Shown here one piece after another: positions 1 to 10,377 of a stretch of DNA of 21,606 bases (its first letter is position 1; each line of letters starts with the position of its first letter). The stretch is from Phycisphaerales bacterium (GTDB lineage: Bacteria; Planctomycetota; Phycisphaerae; Sedimentisphaerales; Anaerohalosphaeraceae): assembly GCA_011048645.1 (NCBI GenBank), contig DSDR01000145.1, forward strand, positions 1 through 21,606. The letters run 5' to 3'. The notes beneath the pieces are model-generated. The model was not told the DNA's origin and did no database searches. It saw only the letters and a program-made list of their open reading frames with translations. A program made the translations under genes and the position numbers.

Positions 1-1253
1 AAAACGATTCGCTGGAGGTGCCGCACGGCTATGAAGGCGTGGTGATCAAGACGCGGCATTTCCGTCGTCGGGCCGCCGAGACCGATGAGCAGCGCAAGCT
101 CCTCAAAGAGCAGATGAAACGCCGCGAGCGCGAAATGACCGCCCGCGAATGCGAGGTGTTCAAACGGATGATGGAGACGATTCATTCGGAGCTGCAGATC
201 GAGGTGGTCGATCCGACCAGTCGTCAGAAGGTCGGCGCCAGCGACGATGTGGATGTGATTTATGAGCAGATTGAGAACTTTGATATTGAATGGGTCAAGC
301 CCGCATCCAAACGCGGCGACGCTCAGAAGATCGTCGATCGGTATTGGCCCAAGCTGGCGGAACTGAAAGACCAGAAGAAACGCGAACTGGAGCGGCTCAA
401 ACACGGCGACGAGCTGCCCAGCGGCGTGCTTGAGATGGTCAAGATTTATATTGCGACCAAACGGACGCTGTCGGTCGGCGACAAGATGGCCGGACGGCAC
501 GGTAACAAGGGCGTGATCGCCAAGATTATGCCGGTGGAAGATATGCCGTATCTTGAGGACGGTACGCCGGTGGATATTTGTCTGAATCCGCTGGGCGTGC
601 CCAGTCGTATGAACGTCGGGCAGATTCTGGAAACCCTGTTGGGCTGGTCGGCCAAAGTGCTGGGCTTTCGAGCGATCACGCCGGTGTTTGCCGGCGCGAC
701 CGAGGACGATATTATTGCGGCGATCGAGGAGGCCAACGCTCATGTTCGCGATCGGATTCAGGACATTGAACAGCAAAAGGCCGTTCCGTCGGCGGATGAG
801 ATTTTTGCGCAGATGCCGCCGTCGCTCAAGATGCCGCTGTATGACGGACGAACGGGCGAGCCGTTTTTGCAGGAAGTGACGGTCGGGTATATGTATATTC
901 TGAAGCTGCACCATCTGGTGGACGACAAGATTCACGCGCGTTCGACCGGGCCGTACAGCCTGATCACGCAGCAGCCGCTGGGCGGCAAGGCGCGAACGGG
1001 CGGGCAGCGTTTCGGCGAGATGGAAGTCTGGGCGCTGGAAGCGTACGGTGCGGCCTATACGCTTCAGGAGCTGCTGACCGTCAAAAGCGACGACATCGAA
1101 GGCCGGACCAAGATTTACGAGTCGATGGTCAAGGGCACGAACACCCTTGAGGCCGGTACGCCGATTTCGTTTGATGTCCTGTGCAACGAAATCCGCGGAT
1201 TGGGGCTGAACATTCAGCTTGAAAAGAAACGGATCGGCGTAACGCCCTTGTAA
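1..1253 (+). CDS. rpoB: RNA polymerase beta subunit, C-terminal part (5' truncated by window edge)
   Basis: C-terminal ~416 residues of the RNA polymerase beta subunit, which forms half of the catalytic cleft. The frame is open from base 3 with no stop and its true start lies upstream. The segment KMAGRHGNKG (bases 483-512) and the following PLGVPSRMNVGQ (bases 588-623) are hallmark beta-subunit motifs near the active centre; the run GGQRFGEMEVWALEAYGAA and the final LGLNIQLE lie in the C-terminal clamp that packs on beta'. The charged helical stretch near the start (RRREREM, KKRELERLK) fits a lineage insert or coiled segment in the middle of beta. rpoC follows after 61 nt, so the two are presumably co-transcribed. 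Identity is certain; only the N-terminal part is missing. Confidence 0.97.
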   Translation, partial: NDSLEVPHGYEGVVIKTRHFRRRAAETDEQRKLLKEQMKRREREMTARECEVFKRMMETIHSELQIEVVDPTSRQKVGASDDVDVIYEQIENFDIEWVKPASKRGDAQKIVDRYWPKLAELKDQKKRELERLKHGDELPSGVLEMVKIYIATKRTLSVGDKMAGRHGNKGVIAKIMPVEDMPYLEDGTPVDICLNPLGVPSRMNVGQILETLLGWSAKVLGFRAITPVFAGATEDDIIAAIEEANAHVRDRIQDIEQQKAVPSADEIFAQMPPSLKMPLYDGRTGEPFLQEVTVGYMYILKLHHLVDDKIHARSTGPYSLITQQPLGGKARTGGQRFGEMEVWALEAYGAAYTLQELLTVKSDDIEGRTKIYESMVKGTNTLEAGTPISFDVLCNEIRGLGLNIQLEKKRIGVTPL

Positions 1254-1273
1254 GAATTCAGAATTCAGAATTA
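1254..1273 (+). repeat. Short tandem repeat GAATTCA x ~3 between rpoB and rpoC
   Basis: Directly after the rpoB stop codon the heptamer GAATTCA occurs twice in tandem (1254-1260, 1261-1267), followed by a degenerate third unit GAATTA (1268-1273). It lies upstream of the rpoC ribosome-binding site (GGAG at 1302-1305) and is AT-rich against GC-rich neighbours. No function can be read from it; slippage-generated filler is the simplest explanation. Confidence 0.7.
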
Positions 1274-1314
1274 AGCATTAATGATAAGTGGACGTTAAAT
1301 CGGAGTAGAGCCAC

Positions 1315-5589
<4,275 letters not shown>

Positions 5590-5711
5590 TGGACGTACGG
5601 TTAAACCGGATGAGTTTGCGTCTTGTCGAAATGCGGATAAGGGATAAAAGCCCGTGCTTATATTTAAGGTGATTGAGAACAAATGAACATAAAGATGTTT
5701 TTGGAGAGAAT

Positions 5712-6080
5712 ATGCCAACTATAAATCAGTTAGTCAGCAAAGGCCGAAAGGGAAAAGGCAAAAAGCGTGTTTCGGATATCACCGGCTCGCCGCAGAAGCG
5801 TGGTGTGTGTCTGATTGTGCGCACGCAGACGCCCAAGAAGCCCAACTCCGCGTTACGTAAGATCGCTCGTGTGCGTCTGACCAACGGCAAGGAAGTGACG
5901 GCTTATATTCCGGGGATTGATCACAACCTGCAGGAACACAGCACGGTGTTGATCCGGGGCGGTCGTGTTCGAGACCTGCCGGGTGTGCGGTACCATATTG
6001 TTCGAGGCGTGCTGGATACCGGCGGGGTGAACGGGCGCAAGCAGGGACGCAGCAAGTATGGCGCCAAGCAGGGCAAATAG
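5712..6080 (+). CDS. rpsL: 30S ribosomal protein S12
   Basis: S12 of 122 residues, part of the decoding centre of the small subunit. The start MPTINQLV is chosen over an in-frame ATG at 5673 because it matches the family N-terminus and has GGAGAG a few bases upstream. TPKKPNSALRK (residues 40-50) carries Lys42, equivalent to the streptomycin site Lys43 in E. coli. HNLQEHS and GGRVRDLPGVRYH follow; the aspartate that is beta-methylthiolated by RimO in some bacteria is kept (Asp88). The residue equivalent to E. coli Lys88 is Arg87, a change known from streptomycin-resistant mutants. The 122-nt gap after rpoC contains a modest imperfect hairpin (about 5637-5661) but no clear promoter. Confidence 0.98.
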   Translation: MPTINQLVSKGRKGKGKKRVSDITGSPQKRGVCLIVRTQTPKKPNSALRKIARVRLTNGKEVTAYIPGIDHNLQEHSTVLIRGGRVRDLPGVRYHIVRGVLDTGGVNGRKQGRSKYGAKQGK

Positions 6081-6197
6081 ACAAGATTTGAAATCGGAAA
6101 TATCTTAAAACAACCTTTGGTCGTTACTGGTTTTCAGAATAAAAGAACAGCGGGTCTTGTATCTGCGATTAAGGTTACTTGTATAAGGTAAAATGGC

Positions 6198-6671
6198 ATG
6201 GCCAAGAAATTTACAGCGTCGTATGAACAATTAAAACCGGATCCGGTTTATCAAAGTAAGCTGGCGTCCAAGTTTATTAATTGCCTGATGTGGGGCGGCA
6301 AAAAGAGCGTTGCGTCGAATGTTTTTTATGATGCGATGAAAGAAATCGAGAAAAAGATTTCCGATGTGTCGCCGATCGAGGTGTTTGAGACGGCGGTCAA
6401 CAATGTCAAGCCGATGCTTGAGGTTCGCAGTAAGCGCGTCGGCGGGTCCAACTATCAGGTGCCGATGCAGGTTGGTCCGAAGCGTCAATTGTCGCTTGCG
6501 ATTCGCTGGATTCTGGCCGCGTCGCGCGGCAAAAAAGGCAAGCCGATGTCGCTTCGCTTGGCCTCGGAACTGATGGATGCCTACCGCAAGGAAGGCGCCG
6601 CGATGACGACGCGCGAAAACGTGCATCGTATGGCCGAGGCCAACAAGGCGTTCGCCCATTTTGCCTGGTAA
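6198..6671 (+). CDS. rpsG: 30S ribosomal protein S7
   Basis: S7 of 157 residues, the primary 16S rRNA-binding protein that nucleates assembly of the 30S head and touches the E-site tRNA. The family signature region DPVYQSKLASKFINCLMWGGKK, the motif VEVRSKRVGG-like stretch (LEVRSKRVGGSNYQVPMQV) and the C-terminal MAEANKAFAHFAW are all present at the expected positions. Length is ordinary for the family. AAGG at 6185-6188 lies 9 nt before the ATG; another ATG at 6193 is out of frame. A 117-nt AT-rich gap separates it from rpsL, with nothing recognisable in it. It is the last gene before a strong terminator, so it closes the rpoBC-rpsLG transcription unit. Confidence 0.98.
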   Translation: MAKKFTASYEQLKPDPVYQSKLASKFINCLMWGGKKSVASNVFYDAMKEIEKKISDVSPIEVFETAVNNVKPMLEVRSKRVGGSNYQVPMQVGPKRQLSLAIRWILAASRGKKGKPMSLRLASELMDAYRKEGAAMTTRENVHRMAEANKAFAHFAW

Positions 6672-6684
6672 GCACTGTTTGTAC

Positions 6685-6727
6685 ACTGCCACGGTTTTTG
6701 TTACAGACAAACCGTGGCAGTTTTTTT
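6685..6727 (+). terminator. Strong intrinsic terminator after rpsG
   Basis: ACTGCCACGGTTT (6685-6697) and AAACCGTGGCAGT (6709-6721) form a perfect 13-bp stem with an 11-nt loop, followed directly by a run of seven T (6721-6727). It begins 14 nt after the rpsG stop codon. This is a textbook Rho-independent terminator and separates rpoBC-rpsLG from fusA. Confidence 0.95.
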
Positions 6728-6735
6728 ATTGCCGG

Positions 6736-6748
6736 TCGGCTAAGCCGA
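6736..6748 (+). repeat. Short palindrome TCGGCT-A-AGCCGA upstream of fusA
   Basis: A perfect 6+6 inverted repeat with a single central base lies between the rpsG terminator and fusA. The spacing is too tight for a full RNA hairpin, so a DNA-binding site or chance are the options. No regulator is identifiable. Confidence 0.4.
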
Positions 6749-6793
6749 GCGAATTTAATTTTAAGTGTTTTGTTTGTAAGGAGTTGTGTTTTT

Positions 6794-6823
6794 TTGGCAA
6801 GTCCTTTTATGCCAGTGCATAAA
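6794..6823 (+). promoter_or_regulatory. Weak candidate promoter for fusA
   Basis: Because the terminator at 6685-6727 should block read-through, fusA needs its own promoter in the AT-rich stretch 6728-6857. The best pair I see is TTGGCA (6794-6799), an 18-nt spacer and CATAAA (6818-6823). A GATAAT box at 6827-6832 is an alternative -10 without a good -35. The candidate overlaps the inverted repeat at 6805-6824. Existence of a promoter here is likely; the exact boxes are uncertain. Confidence 0.3.
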
Positions 6824-6824
6824 A
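6805..6824 (+). repeat. Perfect inverted repeat TTTTATGC-CAGT-GCATAAAA before fusA
   Basis: An 8-bp perfect stem with a CAGT tetraloop lies 33 nt upstream of the fusA start. It is followed by A residues, not T, so it is not a + strand terminator, and no T run follows it on the other strand either. It overlaps the only reasonable promoter region for fusA, so an operator or 5'-UTR hairpin is plausible. Confidence 0.6.
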
Positions 6825-6857
6825 AAGATAATATCGTTTTGATATAAAAAGAGATTT

Positions 6858-8939
6858 ATGGAAACAGATTTAAGATTTGTACGCAACATCGGCATTATGG
6901 CGCATATTGATGCGGGCAAGACGACGGTCTCTGAGCGCATCCTGTATTTTAGCGGAAGAACGTATAAAATCGGCGAAGTGCACGACGGTACGGCCGTGAT
7001 GGATTTTATGCAGGAAGAGCAGGAGCGGGGCATTACCATTACCTCAGCGGCAACGAGGTGCCCGTGGAAGAACCATACCATCAATCTGATTGACACGCCG
7101 GGACACGTGGATTTCACCGCTGAGGTGGAACGGTCGCTGCGTGTGCTGGATGGTGCGGTGGCGGTGTTTGACGCCTCTGAAGGGGTGCAGGCCCAAAGCG
7201 AAACGGTCTGGCGTCAGGGACAGAAGTATAAGCTGTCCTGTCTGTGTTTTGTCAATAAGATGGACAAAATCGGGGCCGATTTCGAGATGGCGGTCAATGA
7301 TATTCGCGACAAGCTGCTGGCTCACCCCGTGCCGATTCAGATCCCGCTGGGGGCCGAATCCACCTTTGAGGGGATGGTTGATTTGATAACTCGCAAAGCG
7401 GTGTATTTCCACGAAACTTCCACGGCGGGGGATTTTTGGGAAAAAGACGTGCCGGAGGAGATGGCCGATCAGGTTGAACACTGGCGGCACGCGATGATCG
7501 AGGCGGCTGCGGAGTTTGACGAGGAACTGATGGACGCCTATATCCATGATGGATCCATCAGTGAGGAAATGATTCGCCGCGCGCTGCGCAAGGGAACGGT
7601 GGGCGGCAAGCTGCATCCGGTGTTGGTCGGTTCGGCGCTGCGAAATATCGGCGTTCGCCGTTTGATGGATGCGGTGGTGGATTATCTGCCGTCGCCGCTG
7701 GATATGCCGCCGGTCACGGGGTGGAAGGGCGGCGATAAGGAAAAACCCATTGAGGTGGTGTGCGATCCGAAAAAGCCGTTTGCGGCGCTGGCATTCAAAA
7801 TTACCAGCGATAAGCACGGGGATTTGTACTTTTTGCGGATTTATCAGGGCACGCTCAAGAAGGGCACGCGGGTCTATAACAGCACGCGCGACCGCAAGGA
7901 AAATATCACCCGGCTGTTCCATATGCACGCCAATGCACGTCAGCTCCTGGACGCGGTCCATGCCGGCGACATTGTGGCGGTGGTCGGTCTGAAGGATACG
8001 CTGACAGGCGATACGCTTTGCGATACGCATCATCCGGTGGCGCTGGAGAGCATCCAGTTTCCCGAGACGGTCATCAGTATGTCCATTGAGCCGAAGTCGG
8101 CCGCCGATCGCGCCAAACTGGGCGAGGCGCTGGGGACCTTGCGTCGTGAGGATCCGACGTTTGCCTATAAATATGACGAGGAAACCGGCCAGACGATCAT
8201 CAGCGGGATGGGTGAGCTGCATCTGGAGGTGCTGGAACATAAGCTGGTGCGGGATATCGGCGTCGATGTGCGGGTCGGTCGCCCTCGGGTGGCGTATAAG
8301 GAGGCGATCAGCGGTCAGACTGAGGCGGTCGGTCGATTTGTCAAACAGACCGGCGGACGCGGGCAGTTCGGGCATGTGGTCATCCGGGTCGAGCCGCTGT
8401 TCGAAGAGGACGGTCACTACGCTCGGCATAATGAGTTTGTCAATGCGGTGGTCGGCGGAACCGTGCCCCGGGAGTACATCCCGGCGGTTGAAAACGGGGT
8501 GATGGAGGGGCTGGCCAGCGGCGTATTGGGCGGCTATCCGGTGGTTGGAGTCAAGGTGACGCTGCTGGACGGGTCCTATCATGAGGTGGATTCCTCGGAA
8601 CTGGCGTTCGAGCAGGCCGGGGTGCTGGCCATTCGTGAGGCGCTGCCCAAGGCCGGGCCGGTCTTGCTGGAGCCGGTGATGCGGGTTCAGGTGATTGTGC
8701 CGGAGCAGTATTTCGGTACCATTCAGGGTAATCTGATCGCCAAACGCGGCATGATTACAGATACGCGGCTGCACGGGACCATGCGGATTATTGACGCCAA
8801 AGTGCCGCTGTCGGAGATGTTCGGCTATTCCAGCCAGATTCGCGGGGCGACCGCCGGACGCGGGACGTTTACGATGGAGCCGTTGTGCTATGAGAGAATT
8901 CCGGAACAAATTTCAGAAAAAATTTTATTAAACTATTGA
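6858..8939 (+). CDS. fusA: Translation elongation factor G
   Basis: EF-G of 693 residues, the GTPase that drives translocation of tRNA and mRNA and, with RRF, ribosome recycling. GTPase motifs are complete: P-loop AHIDAGKT (15-22), RGITI switch region (58-62), DTPGH (79-83) and NKMD (133-136). Domain II, domain III, domain IV (GGRGQFGHVV and the tip region GGTVPREYIPAVENG) and domain V (GYSSQIRGATAGRGTFTME) follow in order. Some positions depart from the commonest bacterial EF-G: SERILYFSG after the P-loop, FDASEGVQAQSE in place of FCAVGGVEPQSE, and a short DKHGDLYFLRIYQG start of domain II. These recall the mitochondrial-like EFG1 group, but that subfamily call is a guess. It is flanked by a terminator and a new promoter, so it is probably monocistronic. 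No tuf gene follows. Confidence 0.97.
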   Translation: METDLRFVRNIGIMAHIDAGKTTVSERILYFSGRTYKIGEVHDGTAVMDFMQEEQERGITITSAATRCPWKNHTINLIDTPGHVDFTAEVERSLRVLDGAVAVFDASEGVQAQSETVWRQGQKYKLSCLCFVNKMDKIGADFEMAVNDIRDKLLAHPVPIQIPLGAESTFEGMVDLITRKAVYFHETSTAGDFWEKDVPEEMADQVEHWRHAMIEAAAEFDEELMDAYIHDGSISEEMIRRALRKGTVGGKLHPVLVGSALRNIGVRRLMDAVVDYLPSPLDMPPVTGWKGGDKEKPIEVVCDPKKPFAALAFKITSDKHGDLYFLRIYQGTLKKGTRVYNSTRDRKENITRLFHMHANARQLLDAVHAGDIVAVVGLKDTLTGDTLCDTHHPVALESIQFPETVISMSIEPKSAADRAKLGEALGTLRREDPTFAYKYDEETGQTIISGMGELHLEVLEHKLVRDIGVDVRVGRPRVAYKEAISGQTEAVGRFVKQTGGRGQFGHVVIRVEPLFEEDGHYARHNEFVNAVVGGTVPREYIPAVENGVMEGLASGVLGGYPVVGVKVTLLDGSYHEVDSSELAFEQAGVLAIREALPKAGPVLLEPVMRVQVIVPEQYFGTIQGNLIAKRGMITDTRLHGTMRIIDAKVPLSEMFGYSSQIRGATAGRGTFTMEPLCYERIPEQISEKILLNY

Positions 8940-8964
8940 CAGTCTTTTGCGTTTGTGCTAAATA
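8936..8964 (+). promoter_or_regulatory. Probable promoter of the S10-spc gene run
   Basis: A perfect TTGACA -35 box (8936-8941), an exact 17-nt spacer and TAAATA (8959-8964) preceded by the extended -10 dinucleotide TG (8956-8957). The -35 box overlaps the TGA stop codon of fusA (8937-8939). Expected transcription start is around 8971, giving a 5' leader of about 355 nt to rpsJ. It is the best sigma70-type promoter I could find in the window. Confidence 0.7.
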
Positions 8965-8965
8965 A

Positions 8966-9325
8966 AAGGGCTTTCAGCCGGAGCGAGCACGAAAAGGACT
9001 TTTGTGCGTTTCGAGTTGGGCTGTGCATTTCATTGAGAATTGCGTCCCAAGGACGGCAGATATAGGGCCTGGATATGACGGCAATACAATCGGTTGTGGT
9101 TGCCGGACAATTAACCCAGCAGGCCGGGAAAGTTCGAGAGGACTTTTCAAGTGGTTTTTAAGGAAGGCGAATTTGGATGCCTTACCTGCCTAAAAGAATA
9201 GCGGAAAATCTCACTGTGCGGTAAAACAGGAGAATTTTTCGCTGATTTCATTTTGAATTTTATAAGCGATATCTGTAACAGGTCTTGTATTATAGACACT
9301 GCCAGTAGAGAAATAAGGAAAGACA
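8966..9325 (+). ncRNA. Long structured 5' leader of rpsJ (gene-free stretch)
   Basis: The only gap over 300 nt. No credible protein is encoded here. On paper the + strand RNA forms successive local hairpins: 8987-9007 (GCAC, bulged G, AAAA, loop GGAC, TTTT, GTGC); 9079-9105 (CGGCAA/TTGCCG around ACAA-TCGG-TTGT); 9129-9146 (AAAGT/ACTTT); 9156-9195 (TTTTA, AGG, AAGGC pairing with GCCTT, CCT, TAAAA, 13 bp); 9200-9243 (17 bp); and 9279-9301 (CAG, GTCT pairing with AGAC, CTG) just before the rpsJ ribosome-binding site AAGGA (9315-9319). Leaders of r-protein operons often bind a product of the operon, such as L4 for S10 in E. coli; that role here is inference. I do not recognise a known RNA family. 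Confidence 0.55.
9200..9243 (+). promoter_or_regulatory. 17-bp leader hairpin, possible attenuator/terminator
   Basis: AGCGGAAAA (9200-9208) pairs with TTTTTCGCT (9235-9243) with one G-U; TCTC (9209-9212) pairs with GAGA (9230-9233); CTGT (9214-9217) pairs with ACAG (9226-9229). A9213 and A9234 are bulged and the loop is GCGGTAAA. The inner eight pairs followed by TTTTT (9235-9239) also resemble an intrinsic terminator with an upstream A tract. It lies 83 nt before the rpsJ start, so it could act as a transcription attenuator. Confidence 0.5.
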
Positions 9326-9637
9326 ATGGCCGATAGCGAACGAATCAGAATCCGGATGGAGGCGTATGACCATCGGGCGCTGGACAGCAGCGCCAAGGAA
9401 ATTGTCGAACAGGCGCGCCGGACGAACGCGCGGGTGAGCGGCCCGGTTCCGCTGCCGACGCGAATCGAGCGTTATACCGTGCTGCGCAGCCCGCATATTG
9501 ACAAGAAATCGCGGGAGCAGTTTGAAATGCGCACGCATAAACGCCTGATTGATATTTATGACGCCAACGCCCGTACGGTCGAAGCCCTGAATCGGCTTGT
9601 TGTTCCTGCGGGTGTTTTTGTTAAGATCAAGGCGTGA
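9326..9637 (+). CDS. rpsJ: 30S ribosomal protein S10 (NusE)
   Basis: S10 of 103 residues, the usual family length. It sits in the 30S head and, as NusE, pairs with NusB in transcription antitermination of rRNA operons. The family run IRIRMEAYDHRALDSSAKEI, the loop SGPVPLPTRIERYTVLRSPHIDKKSREQFE (the ribosome-inserted loop) and the motif RTHKRLIDIYDA are clear. The start ATG has AAGGA 6 nt upstream. It is the first gene of the S10 cluster and is preceded by a 355-nt structured leader, the natural place for feedback control of the whole run. Confidence 0.98.
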   Translation: MADSERIRIRMEAYDHRALDSSAKEIVEQARRTNARVSGPVPLPTRIERYTVLRSPHIDKKSREQFEMRTHKRLIDIYDANARTVEALNRLVVPAGVFVKIKA

Positions 9638-9683
9638 CGGGACTGACGTATAGACGAGTCCGACGATCAGAGGAAAGATGACC

Positions 9684-10340
9684 ATGGCGATGTTGCTTGG
9701 AAAAAAAATCGGAATGACGCAGGTGTATGACGAGCAGGGCAGGATGATCCCTGTAACGGTTCTTCAGGCCGGTCCGTGCACGGTGCTGCAGGTCAAGACG
9801 CCGCAGACCGACGGCTACACCGCGGTTCAGTTGGGATATGAGGATGTCAAGGCCTCGCGGGTGAAAAAGCCCGCCGAAGGTCACGCCCAAAAGGCCAATA
9901 CCGTTCCGAAGCGTTTTGTACGGGAATGGCGGTTGGGCAAAGATCAAGAACCGAATTGTGCGGCCGGCGACCGGGTTGACGTGGCCTCGTTTGCCGAGAT
10001 TAAGTTTGTTGATGTGGTCGGCACGAGCAAGGGCAAAGGCAACGCCGGCGTGATGAAGCGGCATGGTTTCGGCGGCTTTCCCGCCTCGCACGGTACGGAG
10101 CGCAAGCACCGGGCCAGCGGCTCCATCGGCAGCCACGGCAGCGACTGCGGCCACGGCGGGAACCTCAAGAAAGGCAAACGGATGGCCGGTCGTATGGGTG
10201 GTCAGCGTGTAACGACCAAGCATCATAAGCTGGTCCGCATTGATGAACAAAACAATCTGCTTGTGGTCAAAGGTGCGGTGGCCGGCCCGGTGGGCGGTTA
10301 TGTGGAAATCCGCAGCTCCAAGACCCGACCGCAGGCATAA
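9684..10340 (+). CDS. rplC: 50S ribosomal protein L3
   Basis: L3, about 218 residues, one of the first proteins to bind 23S rRNA; its long loop reaches the peptidyl transferase centre. LLGKKIGMTQVYDEQG opens the protein, and the loop region HGTERKHRASGSIGSHGS followed by KKGKRMAGRMGGQRVT lies near residues 135-180. The loop contains an unusual Gly/His/Cys-rich stretch (SHGSDCGHGGN). There are three clustered in-frame ATGs (9678, 9684, 9690). I chose 9684 because AGGA at 9671-9674 then has a 9-nt spacer and the resulting start MAMLLGKKIGMT fits the family; 9678 would add two residues with a spacer of only 3. rplD follows after 37 nt. Confidence 0.96.
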   Translation: MAMLLGKKIGMTQVYDEQGRMIPVTVLQAGPCTVLQVKTPQTDGYTAVQLGYEDVKASRVKKPAEGHAQKANTVPKRFVREWRLGKDQEPNCAAGDRVDVASFAEIKFVDVVGTSKGKGNAGVMKRHGFGGFPASHGTERKHRASGSIGSHGSDCGHGGNLKKGKRMAGRMGGQRVTTKHHKLVRIDEQNNLLVVKGAVAGPVGGYVEIRSSKTRPQA

Positions 10341-10377
10341 AGAAAGACAGGCGACAGAGTTTAGGCTGGACACGAAT

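Noticed and set aside
7044..8909. 621-codon minus-strand open frame opposite fusA
   Set aside because: Antisense shadow of EF-G with no domain and no initiation signal of note.
9160..9190. Resemblance of the leader segment around GGATGCCTT to the 5' end of 23S rRNA
   Set aside because: Only a handful of matching bases and no continuation of the rRNA sequence; better explained as part of the 9156-9195 hairpin.
9002..9193. 63-codon + strand open frame in the rpsJ leader
   Set aside because: Starts with TTG, has no good ribosome-binding site, resembles no family and overlaps several hairpins. A leader peptide cannot be fully excluded but is not supported.
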